Shown piece after piece: positions 16,820 through 24,942 of a DNA stretch of 64,000 bases. A program made the translations under genes and the position numbers. Where the stretch lies: assembly GCF_039595395.1 (NCBI RefSeq), contig NZ_JBCNLP010000001.1:1240001-1304000 (forward strand). Direction: 5' to 3'. A model generated the notes under the pieces. It was given only the letters and a program-made list of their open reading frames with translations. It searched no databases and was not told the DNA's origin. The DNA comes from Novosphingobium sp. (GTDB taxonomy: Bacteria; Pseudomonadota; Alphaproteobacteria; Sphingomonadales; Sphingomonadaceae). Numbering within the stretch: position 1 is the stretch's first letter; every line of letters begins with the position of its first letter.

Positions 16820-16926
16820 GGGGCGGCCGGCGGCCTGACCTTTTCGGGCCGCTTGACGTCATCCTTGCTCAACCCCATGTCCATCAGTCCCGCCATGGCG
16901 GGTCTCTCATCAAGGAACTTACCTCC

Positions 16927-17601
16927 ATGCGCATTCTGATCGTCGAGGACGAACCGACGCTGGGCCCCCAGCTGAAGAACACGCTGGAACAGAACGGCTA
17001 TGCCGTCGATCTGTCGACCGATGGCGAGGATGGCCATTTCCTGGGCGCCACCGAGGATTACGATGCCGTGGTGCTCGACCTTGGCCTGCCCGAGATCGAT
17101 GGGCTGACCGTGCTGGGCATGTGGCGCAAGGAAGGCCGCACCTTCCCGGTGCTGGTGCTGACCGCGCGCGATGGCTGGTCGGACAAGGTGGCGGGCCTCG
17201 ATGGCGGCGCTGACGATTACCTCGCCAAGCCCTTCCAGACCGAAGAGCTGATCGCCCGCCTGCGCGCGCTGATCCGCCGCGCCTCGGGCAATTCCTCCAG
17301 CGAGCTGATCGCCGGGCCGGTGCGCCTCGACACGCGTTCGGGCCGCGTCACGCTGGATGGCGAGCCGGTGAAGCTGACCGCGCAGGAGTATAAGCTGCTG
17401 TCCTATCTGCTGCATCACAAGGGCAAGGTGGTCAGCCGCACCGAGCTGATCGAGCATATCTACGATCAGGATTTCGACCGCGATTCGAACACGATCGAGG
17501 TGTTCGTCACCCGTATCCGCAAGAAGCTGGGTTCGGATGTGATCACCACGATTCGCGGTCTGGGCTACAGCCTGGACGAGCCTGTCGGCCAGCGCGGATA
17601 A
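16927..17601 (+). CDS. OmpR/PhoP-family response regulator
   Basis: A 224-residue two-domain regulator. The receiver domain (1-120) has the acidic pair in VEDEP (7-9), the phosphorylation site Asp51 in VVLDLGLP, and the conserved Lys in LAKPF. The C-terminal winged helix (130-222) has the OmpR pattern LTAQEYKLLSYLLHH and DSNTIEVFVTRIRKKL. It is followed 17 bases later by its kinase and should control envelope or metal-stress genes, by analogy with PhoP; the regulon is unknown. Confidence 0.92.
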   Translation: MRILIVEDEPTLGPQLKNTLEQNGYAVDLSTDGEDGHFLGATEDYDAVVLDLGLPEIDGLTVLGMWRKEGRTFPVLVLTARDGWSDKVAGLDGGADDYLAKPFQTEELIARLRALIRRASGNSSSELIAGPVRLDTRSGRVTLDGEPVKLTAQEYKLLSYLLHHKGKVVSRTELIEHIYDQDFDRDSNTIEVFVTRIRKKLGSDVITTIRGLGYSLDEPVGQRG

Positions 17602-17630
17602 GGCGCGGAGTCTAACGTATGGAGGTGGCG

Positions 17631-19064
17631 GTGAGCGGGGAGGCGCCGATCGATCAGCGTTCATCCGCGCCTGCTGCCCCCTCTGGCTGGTCGCTGTTCC
17701 GGCGGGCTTCGGCGACCTCGCATACGGGCTCGCTGGCCCAGCGCATGATGATGATCGCGGCGGTATGGATCTCGATCCTGCTGCTGACCGGTGGTTTCGC
17801 GCTCGATTCGGCGCTGAAATCCTTCGTCACGCACAGCTTCGACGAACAGCTCGGCAACACGCTGACCGCCATGGTCGGCAGCACCGAGATCGGCCCGGAC
17901 GGCGAGATCTTCTTCAACCGCCCGCTGGGCGATCAGCGCTTTATGGAGCCCAATTCGGGCCTCTATTGGCAGATCACCGGCAAGGGGCATGAGGATTACC
18001 CCAGCCGCTCGCTGTGGGACCGCAGCCTGAAGGTCACCAGCGACCATTTCGACAACACGCCCCACATCTACGATTCGACCCAGTTCGAGGGCGAGCCGCT
18101 GCGGGTGATGGAGCGCTCGATCATCCTGCCGGGCAGCAACACCGTCTGGCGTTTCACCGTGGCCCAGCGCCGCAGTGAGCTGGACGGCCAGATCCACCGC
18201 ATCCGCACCATCCTGATCGAGAGCTTTGCCGTGCTGGGCCTGGGCCTGCTGCTGATGGCGGCGGTGCAGAGCCTCTATGGCCTTTCGCCGCTGCGCCGCG
18301 TGCGCCTGGCGCTGCAGGAGATGCGCTCGAAGGGCTCCAGCCGGGTGGAGGCGCCGCTGCCGCTGGAAGTGCAGCCGCTGGTGGAAGAGCTGAACACGCT
18401 GCTCGCCCATAATGAGCGGCAGGCCGAGGAAGCGCGTACTCACGCCGGCAATCTGGCCCATGCGCTGAAGACGCCGCTGGCGGTGGTGACCACGGCGGCC
18501 AGCGCCCAGGCTCCCGATCTGGCCGAAACCGTGCTGCGTGAGGCGGCGGCGATGCGCCGTCAGGTGGACCACCATCTGGCCCGCGCGCGCGCCGTGGGCC
18601 GGCGCGGCGCCGGGCAGGCGCGCGCGGGTGTGTGGGGCAGCGCCGAGGCGGTGGTGCGCGCGGTGACGCGGCTCTATGAGCAGGCGCGCTTCGACCTCGA
18701 CGGCAATCATGAGGCCAGCGTCGCCATCGAGCGGCAGGATCTGGACGATCTGATGGGCAACCTTATCGAGAATGCCGCGAAATATGGCGGGGGCAGCGTG
18801 TTCGTCACCGTGGACGCGGCGCCGGGCGACGCGGACTTCTGCGAGATCTGGGTGGAAGATGATGGGCTCGGTATTCCCGAGGCCGAACGCACCCGTATCT
18901 TCGACCGCGGCGCGCGGCTGGATACCGGCAAGCCGGGGACCGGGCTGGGGCTGGCCATCGTGCGCGATGTGGTGGAAATCTATGGCGGCACCGTCGAACT
19001 CGGCGAGAGCGAGGATATGGGCGGGCTGCTGGTGAAGATGAAACTGCCCCGGACGCAGGGGTAA
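17631..19064 (+). CDS. PhoQ-like membrane sensor histidine kinase
   Basis: About 477 residues. GTG at 17631 is chosen because GGAGG ends five bases before it; the ATG at 17619 precedes that site. A helix at about 42-62 and another near 195-215 flank a periplasmic sensor of roughly 130 residues. HAMP is weak; the H box is LAHALKTPLAVV, the N box LMGNLIENAAKYG, then DDGLGIP and GTGLGLAIV, all intact. It should phosphorylate the adjacent response regulator. The upstream PepSY-like protein may modulate it. Confidence 0.92.
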   Translation: MSGEAPIDQRSSAPAAPSGWSLFRRASATSHTGSLAQRMMMIAAVWISILLLTGGFALDSALKSFVTHSFDEQLGNTLTAMVGSTEIGPDGEIFFNRPLGDQRFMEPNSGLYWQITGKGHEDYPSRSLWDRSLKVTSDHFDNTPHIYDSTQFEGEPLRVMERSIILPGSNTVWRFTVAQRRSELDGQIHRIRTILIESFAVLGLGLLLMAAVQSLYGLSPLRRVRLALQEMRSKGSSRVEAPLPLEVQPLVEELNTLLAHNERQAEEARTHAGNLAHALKTPLAVVTTAASAQAPDLAETVLREAAAMRRQVDHHLARARAVGRRGAGQARAGVWGSAEAVVRAVTRLYEQARFDLDGNHEASVAIERQDLDDLMGNLIENAAKYGGGSVFVTVDAAPGDADFCEIWVEDDGLGIPEAERTRIFDRGARLDTGKPGTGLGLAIVRDVVEIYGGTVELGESEDMGGLLVKMKLPRTQG

Positions 19065-19078
19065 GATTTCCGGTTTTT

Positions 19079-19119
19079 GGAGGTTCGCCTCCGGCGGGCA
19101 AAGGGCCATCGCCCTTTGC
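19079..19119 (+). terminator. Pair of hairpins after the sensor kinase
   Basis: GGAGG and CCTCC enclose a TTCG tetraloop (19079-19092). GCAAAGGGC and GCCCTTTGC enclose CATC (19098-19119). ATCCCTTTATTG follows. They start 14 bases after the kinase stop and are a likely transcript end, possibly another repeated unit. Confidence 0.55.
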
Positions 19120-19271
19120 AATCCCTTTATTGTCGGCGTTTGCGCGACGGGTTCGGCGTTGGATGTCGGACGCGATGCGGCAACTATTGTAAGCCGCTTC
19201 GCGGAAGAGGAATGACCGCGAAGTTAGGGGGAGCGGACAATTGTTTAAAGCCAGTCCCGCAAGTGTCGTCG

Positions 19272-19688
19272 TTACCGCAAGTTTGGATTGCGGTTGACTA
19301 TCATGATCCGGGCGATCTTCGTAGCACTACAGGTGACCACCATGGCGTAATCTTTATCCCAAGGGTGATCAGTCTCTCGCGTGACGAAAACAATGACCGA
19401 CGCATAGCCCGGGTATATTTCAGAGACGTGATTGCCCTTCGCATACCAACGATGAAGGTATTCGATTATTTCCTTAGGGCCTTGCGCCAAGATCTTGCCG
19501 TCGTCCGACAGGACAACCGCCTCTGGCGTTAAAAGCTCGTCAATTTGTGAGAAGTCACCGCTCTCAATTGCAGCAGGTAGCACTTTCTCGGCGTGCCAAA
19601 CACCTTCTGAAACCGGCGGAATGATCGAGGCGTGTGCAGTACCTGACAGTGCGCAAAGCGCAGCTAATCGAAGTAGAAAACGCATCAT
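19272..19688 (-). CDS. Secreted NTF2/SnoaL-like protein
   Basis: A 138-residue protein with a signal peptide (MRFLLRLAALCALSGTAHA). The mature part has the pattern of the NTF2-like superfamily: FSQIDELLTPEAVVLSDDGK, GPKEIIEYLHRWYAKGN, and later beta strands VIVFVTRE and AMVVTCSA. These folds serve as small enzymes or binding proteins; no activity can be assigned. Codon use and base composition look more AT-rich than the neighbours, suggesting recent acquisition. It stands alone, with an uninformative 200-base spacer on its left and a repeat element on its right. Confidence 0.65.
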   Translation of the reverse strand: MMRFLLRLAALCALSGTAHASIIPPVSEGVWHAEKVLPAAIESGDFSQIDELLTPEAVVLSDDGKILAQGPKEIIEYLHRWYAKGNHVSEIYPGYASVIVFVTRETDHPWDKDYAMVVTCSATKIARIMIVNRNPNLR

Positions 19689-19789
19689 GGCATAAAGTAT
19701 AGCACTCCTTGAAGCGACCGCAATGTTGTCGTGTCCGGTAGGTCAGTTTTCGATCTAAAAATCGGATTTAACGGTGGAGGATGGCCCAC

Positions 19790-19912
19790 GTGCAACCACG
19801 AAAGCGCCGCAGGCAAACCTTATCACAACGCAGCAAACCGCACCCAACGCCGAACCCGAGGCGCAAGGCAGACAGTAAAGGGAGCGCGAGGGTGTAACAC
19901 CCTCGCATCTTC
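19790..19912 (+). repeat. Palindromic repeat, locus B (type 2 arm)
   Basis: A type 2 arm (GCCGCAGGC at the left, then GCCGAACCCGAGGCGCAAGGC and GGGAGC) leads to the hairpin 19886-19906 with arms GCGAGGGTG and CACCCTCGC around TAA. The hairpin ends 21 bases from the stop of the leftward chorismate mutase gene. Confidence 0.8.
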
Positions 19913-19926
19913 CACTTTAAACCTAA

Positions 19927-20229
19927 TCAACCAACCTGCTTGGCCTGCTCATGATGGCGGATCACTTCATCGATGATGAAGCGCAGGAACTTTTCCCCGA
20001 AATCCGGATCGAGATGCGCATCCTCGGCCAGCTTGCGCAGGCGCTCGATCTGGCGCTCCTCGCGGCCGGGGTCGCTGGCGGGCAGTTCGTGCTCGGCCTT
20101 GTAGGCGCCCACGGCCTTGGTGATGCGAAATCGCTCGGCCAGCATGTGAATCAGCGCGGCATCGATGTTGTCGATGCTGTTGCGGAAACCGGCAAGCACC
20201 GGGTCGGACGTGGCGGAGAGATCGGACAT
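19927..20229 (-). CDS. Chorismate mutase (AroQ-class fold)
   Basis: Chorismate mutase converts chorismate to prephenate for phenylalanine and tyrosine. The 100-residue all-helical product has the class II pattern: FRNSIDNIDAALIHMLAERF (15-34), ITKAVGAYKAEHELP (36-50) with the conserved Lys, DPGREERQIERLRKLAE, and the last helix with FLRFIIDEVIRHHEQ. Single-domain monofunctional enzymes of this size are common in alphaproteobacteria. It is divergent from the polyprenyl synthase gene, about 180 bases away. Confidence 0.9.
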   Translation of the reverse strand: MSDLSATSDPVLAGFRNSIDNIDAALIHMLAERFRITKAVGAYKAEHELPASDPGREERQIERLRKLAEDAHLDPDFGEKFLRFIIDEVIRHHEQAKQVG

Positions 20230-20409
20230 GCTCTGCCCGCTAGCACGGCCTGCCTGTAAATTCCAAGATATGATGCAGCGATGCCCGCATTGTTGCGCCG
20301 TGCCGAAAACATATCCGCCGCGCCGCCCACGATATTCGCCTCATTCGACCTTCGGCCAGCCCGATAGGACTTGCCATTGTGCCCTCAGGCGAGCAATGGC
20401 TCTGCGGTG

Positions 20410-21438
20410 ATGACTGCCCAGATTATCCCCCTCCGCGGCCAGAAGGGCGACACGCCCGCCAAGCCCTCGCTCGACCCCATCCTGGCGCTGACCGCGCCGG
20501 GCATGAACGCCGTGAACGCGGTGATTCTCGACCGGATGCAGAGCGAGATTCCGCTGATTCCCGCGCTGGCCGGGCATCTGATCTCGGGCGGGGGCAAGCG
20601 CATGCGCCCTATGCTGACGATCGCCTGCGCCGAGCTGATCGGCTATCAGGGCAACCGCCACCACAAGCTGGCCGCCGCCGTGGAGTTCATCCACACCGCC
20701 ACGCTGCTGCATGACGATGTGGTCGATGGCTCGGATCTGCGCCGGGGCAAGGAAACCGCCAACATCGTCTTCGGCAATCCCGCCACGGTGCTGGTGGGCG
20801 ATTTCCTCTTCAGCCGCGCTTTCGAGCTGATGGTGGAAGACGGCAGCCTGAAGGTGCTGAAGATTCTCGCCGGCGCCAGCGCGATCATCGCCGAGGGCGA
20901 GGTCGACCAGCTCACCGCCCAGCGCCAGATCGAGACCAGCGAGGAGCGCTACCTCTCGATCATCGGCGCCAAGACCGCCGCGCTGTTCTGCGCCGCCTGC
21001 CGCATCGCCGCCGTCGTGGCCGAGCGCGGCGAGGCCGAAGAACGCGCTCTGGACGACTACGGTCGCAATCTGGGCATCGCCTTCCAGCTGGCCGACGACG
21101 CCATCGATTACGACTCGGATGCTCACGAGATGGGCAAGGCCAAGGGCGACGACTTCCGCGACGGCAAGATGACCCTGCCGGTGATCCTGGCCTACGCGCG
21201 CGGCAATGACGAGGAGCGCCAGTTCTGGCGCGACGCCATCGCGGGCTTCTGCACCAGCGACGAAGATCTGGCCCACGCGGTGAAGCTGATCGCGAAATAT
21301 GACACGGTATCGGCGACGCGTGAGCGGGCGCGGCATTTCGCCCAGCGGGCGATTGATGCGATTGCCGGGTTCCCCGCCAGCGAGGCTCGCGCCGCTATGG
21401 GCGAGGCGGCTTTGTTCGCGGTTTCTCGCAGGTATTAA
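20410..21438 (+). CDS. Long-chain polyprenyl diphosphate synthase (octa/decaprenyl)
   Basis: This trans-prenyltransferase extends farnesyl or geranyl diphosphate with isopentenyl units, most likely to make the ubiquinone side chain. From the ATG at 20410 it is 342 residues. The first aspartate-rich motif is LLHDDVVDGSD, the second LADDAIDYDSD, with GGGKRMRPML near the start and GDFLFSRAFE in the middle. Sphingomonads make ubiquinone-10, so a decaprenyl product is likely, but chain length cannot be read from motifs alone. A composite repeat begins 14 bases after its stop. Confidence 0.9.
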   Translation: MTAQIIPLRGQKGDTPAKPSLDPILALTAPGMNAVNAVILDRMQSEIPLIPALAGHLISGGGKRMRPMLTIACAELIGYQGNRHHKLAAAVEFIHTATLLHDDVVDGSDLRRGKETANIVFGNPATVLVGDFLFSRAFELMVEDGSLKVLKILAGASAIIAEGEVDQLTAQRQIETSEERYLSIIGAKTAALFCAACRIAAVVAERGEAEERALDDYGRNLGIAFQLADDAIDYDSDAHEMGKAKGDDFRDGKMTLPVILAYARGNDEERQFWRDAIAGFCTSDEDLAHAVKLIAKYDTVSATRERARHFAQRAIDAIAGFPASEARAAMGEAALFAVSRRY

Positions 21439-21447
21439 GTTAAAGGA

Positions 21448-21710
21448 AAATGCGAGGGGGTTACCCCCTCGCGCTCCCATAACGTCTTCCGGCGAGAGGG
21501 CGGTGGCGCCGAACTGGTGCGCCTCGGCTCTCCACCTGCGCAGCTTGGGGCGCCGCAGGCTTTCCAATCCCTGATCCCGCGCTGTCCTATCGTTCCTGCC
21601 TGCGGCGCTGCAAGCTGTGCGCCTTGGCCGAACCCTTGGCGCAACGTGGACATTAAAGGGAGCGCGAGGGCGATGGCCCTCGCATCTTCACTTTCTCCTT
21701 TAATTCCCCC
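21448..21710. repeat. Composite palindromic repeat, locus C (type 1 arm left, type 2 arm right)
   Basis: Left hairpin 21452-21472 (arms GCGAGGGGG and CCCCCTCGC) and right hairpin 21664-21683 (arms GCGAGGGC and GCCCTCGC around GATG). The type 1 arm contains ACGTCTTCCGGCGAGAG, GGCGCCGAACTGGTGCGCC and CTCTCCACC. The type 2 arm contains TTGGCCGAACCC and GCGCAACGTGGACA. The centre is a 10-base inverted repeat, CGCCGCAGGC (21551) against GCCTGCGGCG (21598). It lies between co-oriented genes. Confidence 0.87.
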
Positions 21711-21722
21711 AAAGCCCGCAGC

Positions 21723-24173
21723 GTGACCACTCTGCCCATCCACGCCGTCCTCCCTGACCTGCTCGCGGCCTTGCGCGCTGGCCCTAATGCCGTGCTGATT
21801 GCCCCGCCCGGCGCGGGCAAGACGACCAGCGTGGCGCCCGCCTTGCTTGATCAGCCTTGGTGCACGGGCAAGGTCATCCTGCTCAGCCCACGCCGTGTCG
21901 CCGCGCGCGCCGCTGCCGAGCGCATGGCTGAAATCATGGGCGAGAAGCCGGGGCAGACGGTCGGCTACCTCACCCGCATGGACAGCAAGCAGAGCGCCGC
22001 CACGCGCATCCTGATCGTGACCGAGGCGATTTTCGTCTCCACGATCCTGTCCGATCCCGAGCTGTCTGGCATCTCCGCCGTGCTGTTCGACGAGGCGCAT
22101 GAGCGGCATCTCGATTCCGATCTGGGTCTGGCGCTGGCGGTGGAGTGCCAGCAGGTGCTGCGCGAGGATCTGCGCATCGTGCCCATGTCCGCCACCATCG
22201 ATGGCGAGCGTTTTGCCGGCCTGCTGGGCGCCAATGTCCCGGTGATCGAGAGCGAGGGCAAGGCTTATCCGCTCGAACACCGCTGGCTTGGCGCCGCGCC
22301 GGACAAGCGCACCGATGAGGCGATGGCCACGGCGATCCTGACGGCGTGGCGCGAAACGGATGGCGATCTGCTGGCCTTCCTGCCCGGCGTCGGCGAGATA
22401 GAGCGCACGCGGGATCGCCTGACCGAGCGCCTGCGCGATGTCCCGATCCTGCCACTGCATGGCCAATGTGAGCCCGCCGCCCAGCGCGCTGCGATCCGCC
22501 GCGATCCCGAGGGCCGCCGCCGCATCGTGCTGGCGACCAGCATCGCGGAAACCTCGCTGACCCTCGATGGGGTGAGTGTGGTGGTGGACAGTGGCCTCTC
22601 GCGCCGCCCGGAGTTCGACAAAGCGGCGGGCGTGACACGGCTGATCACCACGCGGGCCTCTCAGGCCTCGGCGGCGCAACGTGCGGGGCGTGCGGCGCGT
22701 CAGGGGCCGGGCGTGGCCTATCGGCTGTGGGAAGAGGCGGCCCATGCCGGTCGCGCCGCCTATGATCCGCCGGAAATCCTGACCAGCGATCTGGCACCTT
22801 TGGCTTTGTCGCTGGCGCAATGGGGGGCGGGTGATGCGCAGGCGATGGCGTGGATCGATTCGCCGCCCGCTGCCGCCATGGGTGCGGCGCGGGCCAAGCT
22901 GACCTCGCTGAATGCGCTGGATGAGGAGGGCCGCATCACCGATCACGGGCGCGCCATGGCGGCTTTGCCTATGGGGCCAGAGCAGGCGCATATGCTGCTC
23001 TACGCCGCCGCGCATGGGGCGAGTGAGGAAGCCGCAGTCTTGGCCCTGCTGCTTCAGGAACGCGCTCTGGGCGGGCGGGGCGAGGATCTGGCTGCCCGCG
23101 CCGACCGTTGGCGCCATGATCGCGGCGCCAAGGCCGAAACCGCGCGGCAAATGGCGCGCAATTGGGCCAAGCGGGCACGCAGCCTGGTGAAACAGCAAAC
23201 CGACGATGCCCCGCCGCCTGGCGTGCTGTTGGCTGAAGGCTTCCCCGACAATCTGGCCAAGCGTCGGGACGCGAAGGGTGAGGAATGGATCGCCGCCGGG
23301 GGCAGGGGGCTGATTCTCGATCCGCTTAGCCCTCTGGCCCGCGCGGAGTATCTTGCCGTGGGCGAGGCGCAGGGGCAGGCCAAGGGCGCGCGCATCACCG
23401 GCGCCATCGCATTGACCGAAGCCGAGGTGCTGCAGCACCTGCGTCATCGTATCGAGCGCAAGCCCACCCTGCGCTGGGTGGCGGATGAACGCCGCGTCGA
23501 GGCTCTGCTGGAGCAGCGTCTGGGGGCGATTACCTTTGCGCGGGGCAGCGACCCTTCGCCCGATCCCAAGGCGATTGCGGCCTTCCTCTGTGTGCGCATC
23601 CGGGCCGATGGGCTGGATCTGCTGCCTCTGGGCAAGGCCAGCCAGTCGCTGCTGCGCCGGGCGCGCTATGCGGGGATTGAGGCGCTGTCCGATGAAAGCC
23701 TGCTGGCCGATCTGGAGGAATGGGCCGCACCGCATCTGGTGCGCCGGCTGGAGAATGCAAACCTTGGCGCGCTGCATCAGGCCTTGCTGGATCGGCTGGG
23801 CTGGGATGGCAAGCAGGCTCTGGACAAGCTTGCCCCTCAGGAGTTCCGCAGCCCCGCACGCACCACCCATGCCATCGATTATGACGATCCGGGCGGCCCC
23901 TCGGTGGAGATTCGCGTGCAGGCGCTGTTCGGGCTGGATCGCCATCCCGGCTTCGGTCAGCCCAGCCAGCCCTTGCTGCTGAAGCTGACTTCTCCGGGCG
24001 GCAAGCCGATCCAGACGACGCGCGATCTCCCGGGTTTCTGGCGCGGAAGCTGGCGCGATGTGGTGAAGGATATGAAGGGCCGTTACCCCAAACACCGCTG
24101 GCCCGATGCGCCATGGGACGAGGACCCGAGCCTGAAAACCAAGAACGCCTTCGAGGCGCAACGCAGGCCTTGA
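21723..24173 (+). CDS. hrpB: ATP-dependent helicase HrpB (DEAH box)
   Basis: HrpB is a DEAH-box superfamily 2 helicase of bacteria whose cellular target is still poorly defined. The 816-residue length matches. Visible are Walker A APPGAGKTT (near 28), LLSPRRVAARA (Ia), LFDEAHERH (DEAH, near 120), MSATIDGERF (III), LATSIAETSLTLDGV and QRAGRAARQGPG (VI), then the HrpB-specific C-terminal domain. The start is GTG at 21723, directly after repeat locus C. A half repeat follows 64 bases after the stop. Confidence 0.95.
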   Translation: MTTLPIHAVLPDLLAALRAGPNAVLIAPPGAGKTTSVAPALLDQPWCTGKVILLSPRRVAARAAAERMAEIMGEKPGQTVGYLTRMDSKQSAATRILIVTEAIFVSTILSDPELSGISAVLFDEAHERHLDSDLGLALAVECQQVLREDLRIVPMSATIDGERFAGLLGANVPVIESEGKAYPLEHRWLGAAPDKRTDEAMATAILTAWRETDGDLLAFLPGVGEIERTRDRLTERLRDVPILPLHGQCEPAAQRAAIRRDPEGRRRIVLATSIAETSLTLDGVSVVVDSGLSRRPEFDKAAGVTRLITTRASQASAAQRAGRAARQGPGVAYRLWEEAAHAGRAAYDPPEILTSDLAPLALSLAQWGAGDAQAMAWIDSPPAAAMGAARAKLTSLNALDEEGRITDHGRAMAALPMGPEQAHMLLYAAAHGASEEAAVLALLLQERALGGRGEDLAARADRWRHDRGAKAETARQMARNWAKRARSLVKQQTDDAPPPGVLLAEGFPDNLAKRRDAKGEEWIAAGGRGLILDPLSPLARAEYLAVGEAQGQAKGARITGAIALTEAEVLQHLRHRIERKPTLRWVADERRVEALLEQRLGAITFARGSDPSPDPKAIAAFLCVRIRADGLDLLPLGKASQSLLRRARYAGIEALSDESLLADLEEWAAPHLVRRLENANLGALHQALLDRLGWDGKQALDKLAPQEFRSPARTTHAIDYDDPGGPSVEIRVQALFGLDRHPGFGQPSQPLLLKLTSPGGKPIQTTRDLPGFWRGSWRDVVKDMKGRYPKHRWPDAPWDEDPSLKTKNAFEAQRRP

Positions 24174-24270
24174 ATCCGGGGCTGCGACCGACCTCAAGGC
24201 CGAACCCGTGGCGCGATGCTGACAACACAAGGGAGCGCGAGGGTGATGACCCTCGCATTTCCTTTTTTCT
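24174..24270 (+). repeat. Palindromic repeat, locus D (type 2 arm)
   Basis: The type 2 arm (AAGGCCGAACCCGTGGCGC, then GGGAGC) leads to hairpin 24237-24256, arms GCGAGGGT and ACCCTCGC around GATG. It is followed by ATTTCCTTTTTTCT, the best T-tract of the family, so here the unit looks like a working terminator for hrpB. Confidence 0.82.
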
Positions 24271-24344
24271 TCTACGTCGTTCTTTCCTCCATAGGCCTTA
24301 ACTCCGGCTTGATTTTGGCGTGATTCGCGGTCAAGGAAACGCCC

Positions 24345-24623
24345 ATGACCGCACGCATCTATCAGCGCCCCAAGAACGCCATGCAGTCGGGCAAGGCCCT
24401 GCTTGGTGAGTGGCTCCTCGAATTCGCGCCCGCCGAGGCGCGTCGTCCTGACCCGCTGATGGGCTGGGCCGGGTCGAGCGACACGCAGGCGCAGGTGACG
24501 CTGAAGTTCGGCTCGCAGGCAGAGGCTCAGGCCTATGCCGATCTTTATGGCATTGCCGCCACGGTGCACGCCACGCCGCCGCGCCGCCTGAAGATCCAGG
24601 CCTACGCCGACAACTTCCGCTGA
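24345..24623 (+). CDS. Complex I accessory subunit, NDUFS4 (18 kDa) family
   Basis: A 92-residue protein of the family of the mitochondrial complex I subunit NDUFS4, found in alphaproteobacteria as an accessory subunit of NADH-quinone oxidoreductase. Characteristic stretches are ARIYQRPKNAMQSGKA (3-18), WLLEFAPAEARRPDPLMGW with the SSDT that follows, and the end RRLKIQAYADNF. It should sit on the hydrophilic arm of complex I. The nuo operon is not in the window, which is usual because this gene is dispersed. A strong terminator follows. Confidence 0.9.
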   Translation: MTARIYQRPKNAMQSGKALLGEWLLEFAPAEARRPDPLMGWAGSSDTQAQVTLKFGSQAEAQAYADLYGIAATVHATPPRRLKIQAYADNFR

Positions 24624-24645
24624 TCGATCCGCCGTTACGGCACTT

Positions 24646-24690
24646 AAAAGGCCCGCGCTTCGCAATGGAGCGCGGGCCTTTTGCGTTGTT
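24646..24690 (+). terminator. Strong terminator after the NDUFS4-like gene
   Basis: AAAAGGCCCGCGCT (24646-24659) pairs perfectly with AGCGCGGGCCTTTT (24669-24682) around a nine-base loop, followed by more T-rich DNA. Confidence 0.85.
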
Positions 24691-24707
24691 TTTGTCACAA
24701 AACCGCC

Positions 24708-24736
24708 TTGCCTAATCGATCCGACCTCGCCATAGG
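24708..24736 (+). promoter_or_regulatory. Probable promoter of the 4.5S RNA gene
   Basis: TTGCCT (24708-24713) and CATAGG (24731-24736) are 17 bases apart, a plausible -35/-10 pair. The expected start seven bases later falls at 24743, where the RNA stem begins. Confidence 0.4.
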
Positions 24737-24741
24737 GCGCT

Positions 24742-24833
24742 CCGGGAGTCGGTCGGACGTTTGCGCTCGCCAACCTGGTCAGGTCCGGAAGGAAGCAGCC
24801 ACAACGGGTTGCGGCGGGTCGGCCGGCTCCTAT
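24742..24833 (+). ncRNA. ffs: Signal recognition particle 4.5S RNA
   Basis: The RNA scaffolds Ffh and targets membrane proteins to SecYEG. The conserved tip is present: GGTCAGGTCCGGAAGGAAGC (24777-24796), which holds the GGAA tetraloop and the Ffh-binding internal loops. The terminal stem pairs GGGAGTCGGTCGGAC (from 24744) with GTCGGCCGGCTCC (ends 24830). The location directly upstream of dnaX is the usual one in many bacteria. The exact ends are estimated from the pairing. Confidence 0.92.
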
Positions 24834-24842
24834 CGAAGCAAA

Positions 24843-24873
24843 GAGGCTGGTGGAAACACCGGCCTTTTTTGTT
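24843..24873 (+). terminator. Terminator after 4.5S RNA
   Basis: GGCTGGTG pairs with CACCGGCC around GAAA (one G-T pair), followed by TTTTTT. It ends the ffs transcript before dnaX. Confidence 0.75.
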
Positions 24874-24942
24874 GCCGTTATGCGGGGATGACGCCGGGGC
24901 GCCATTCGACAAACCGGCGCCGCGCGCCTAACATAAGGCCAT

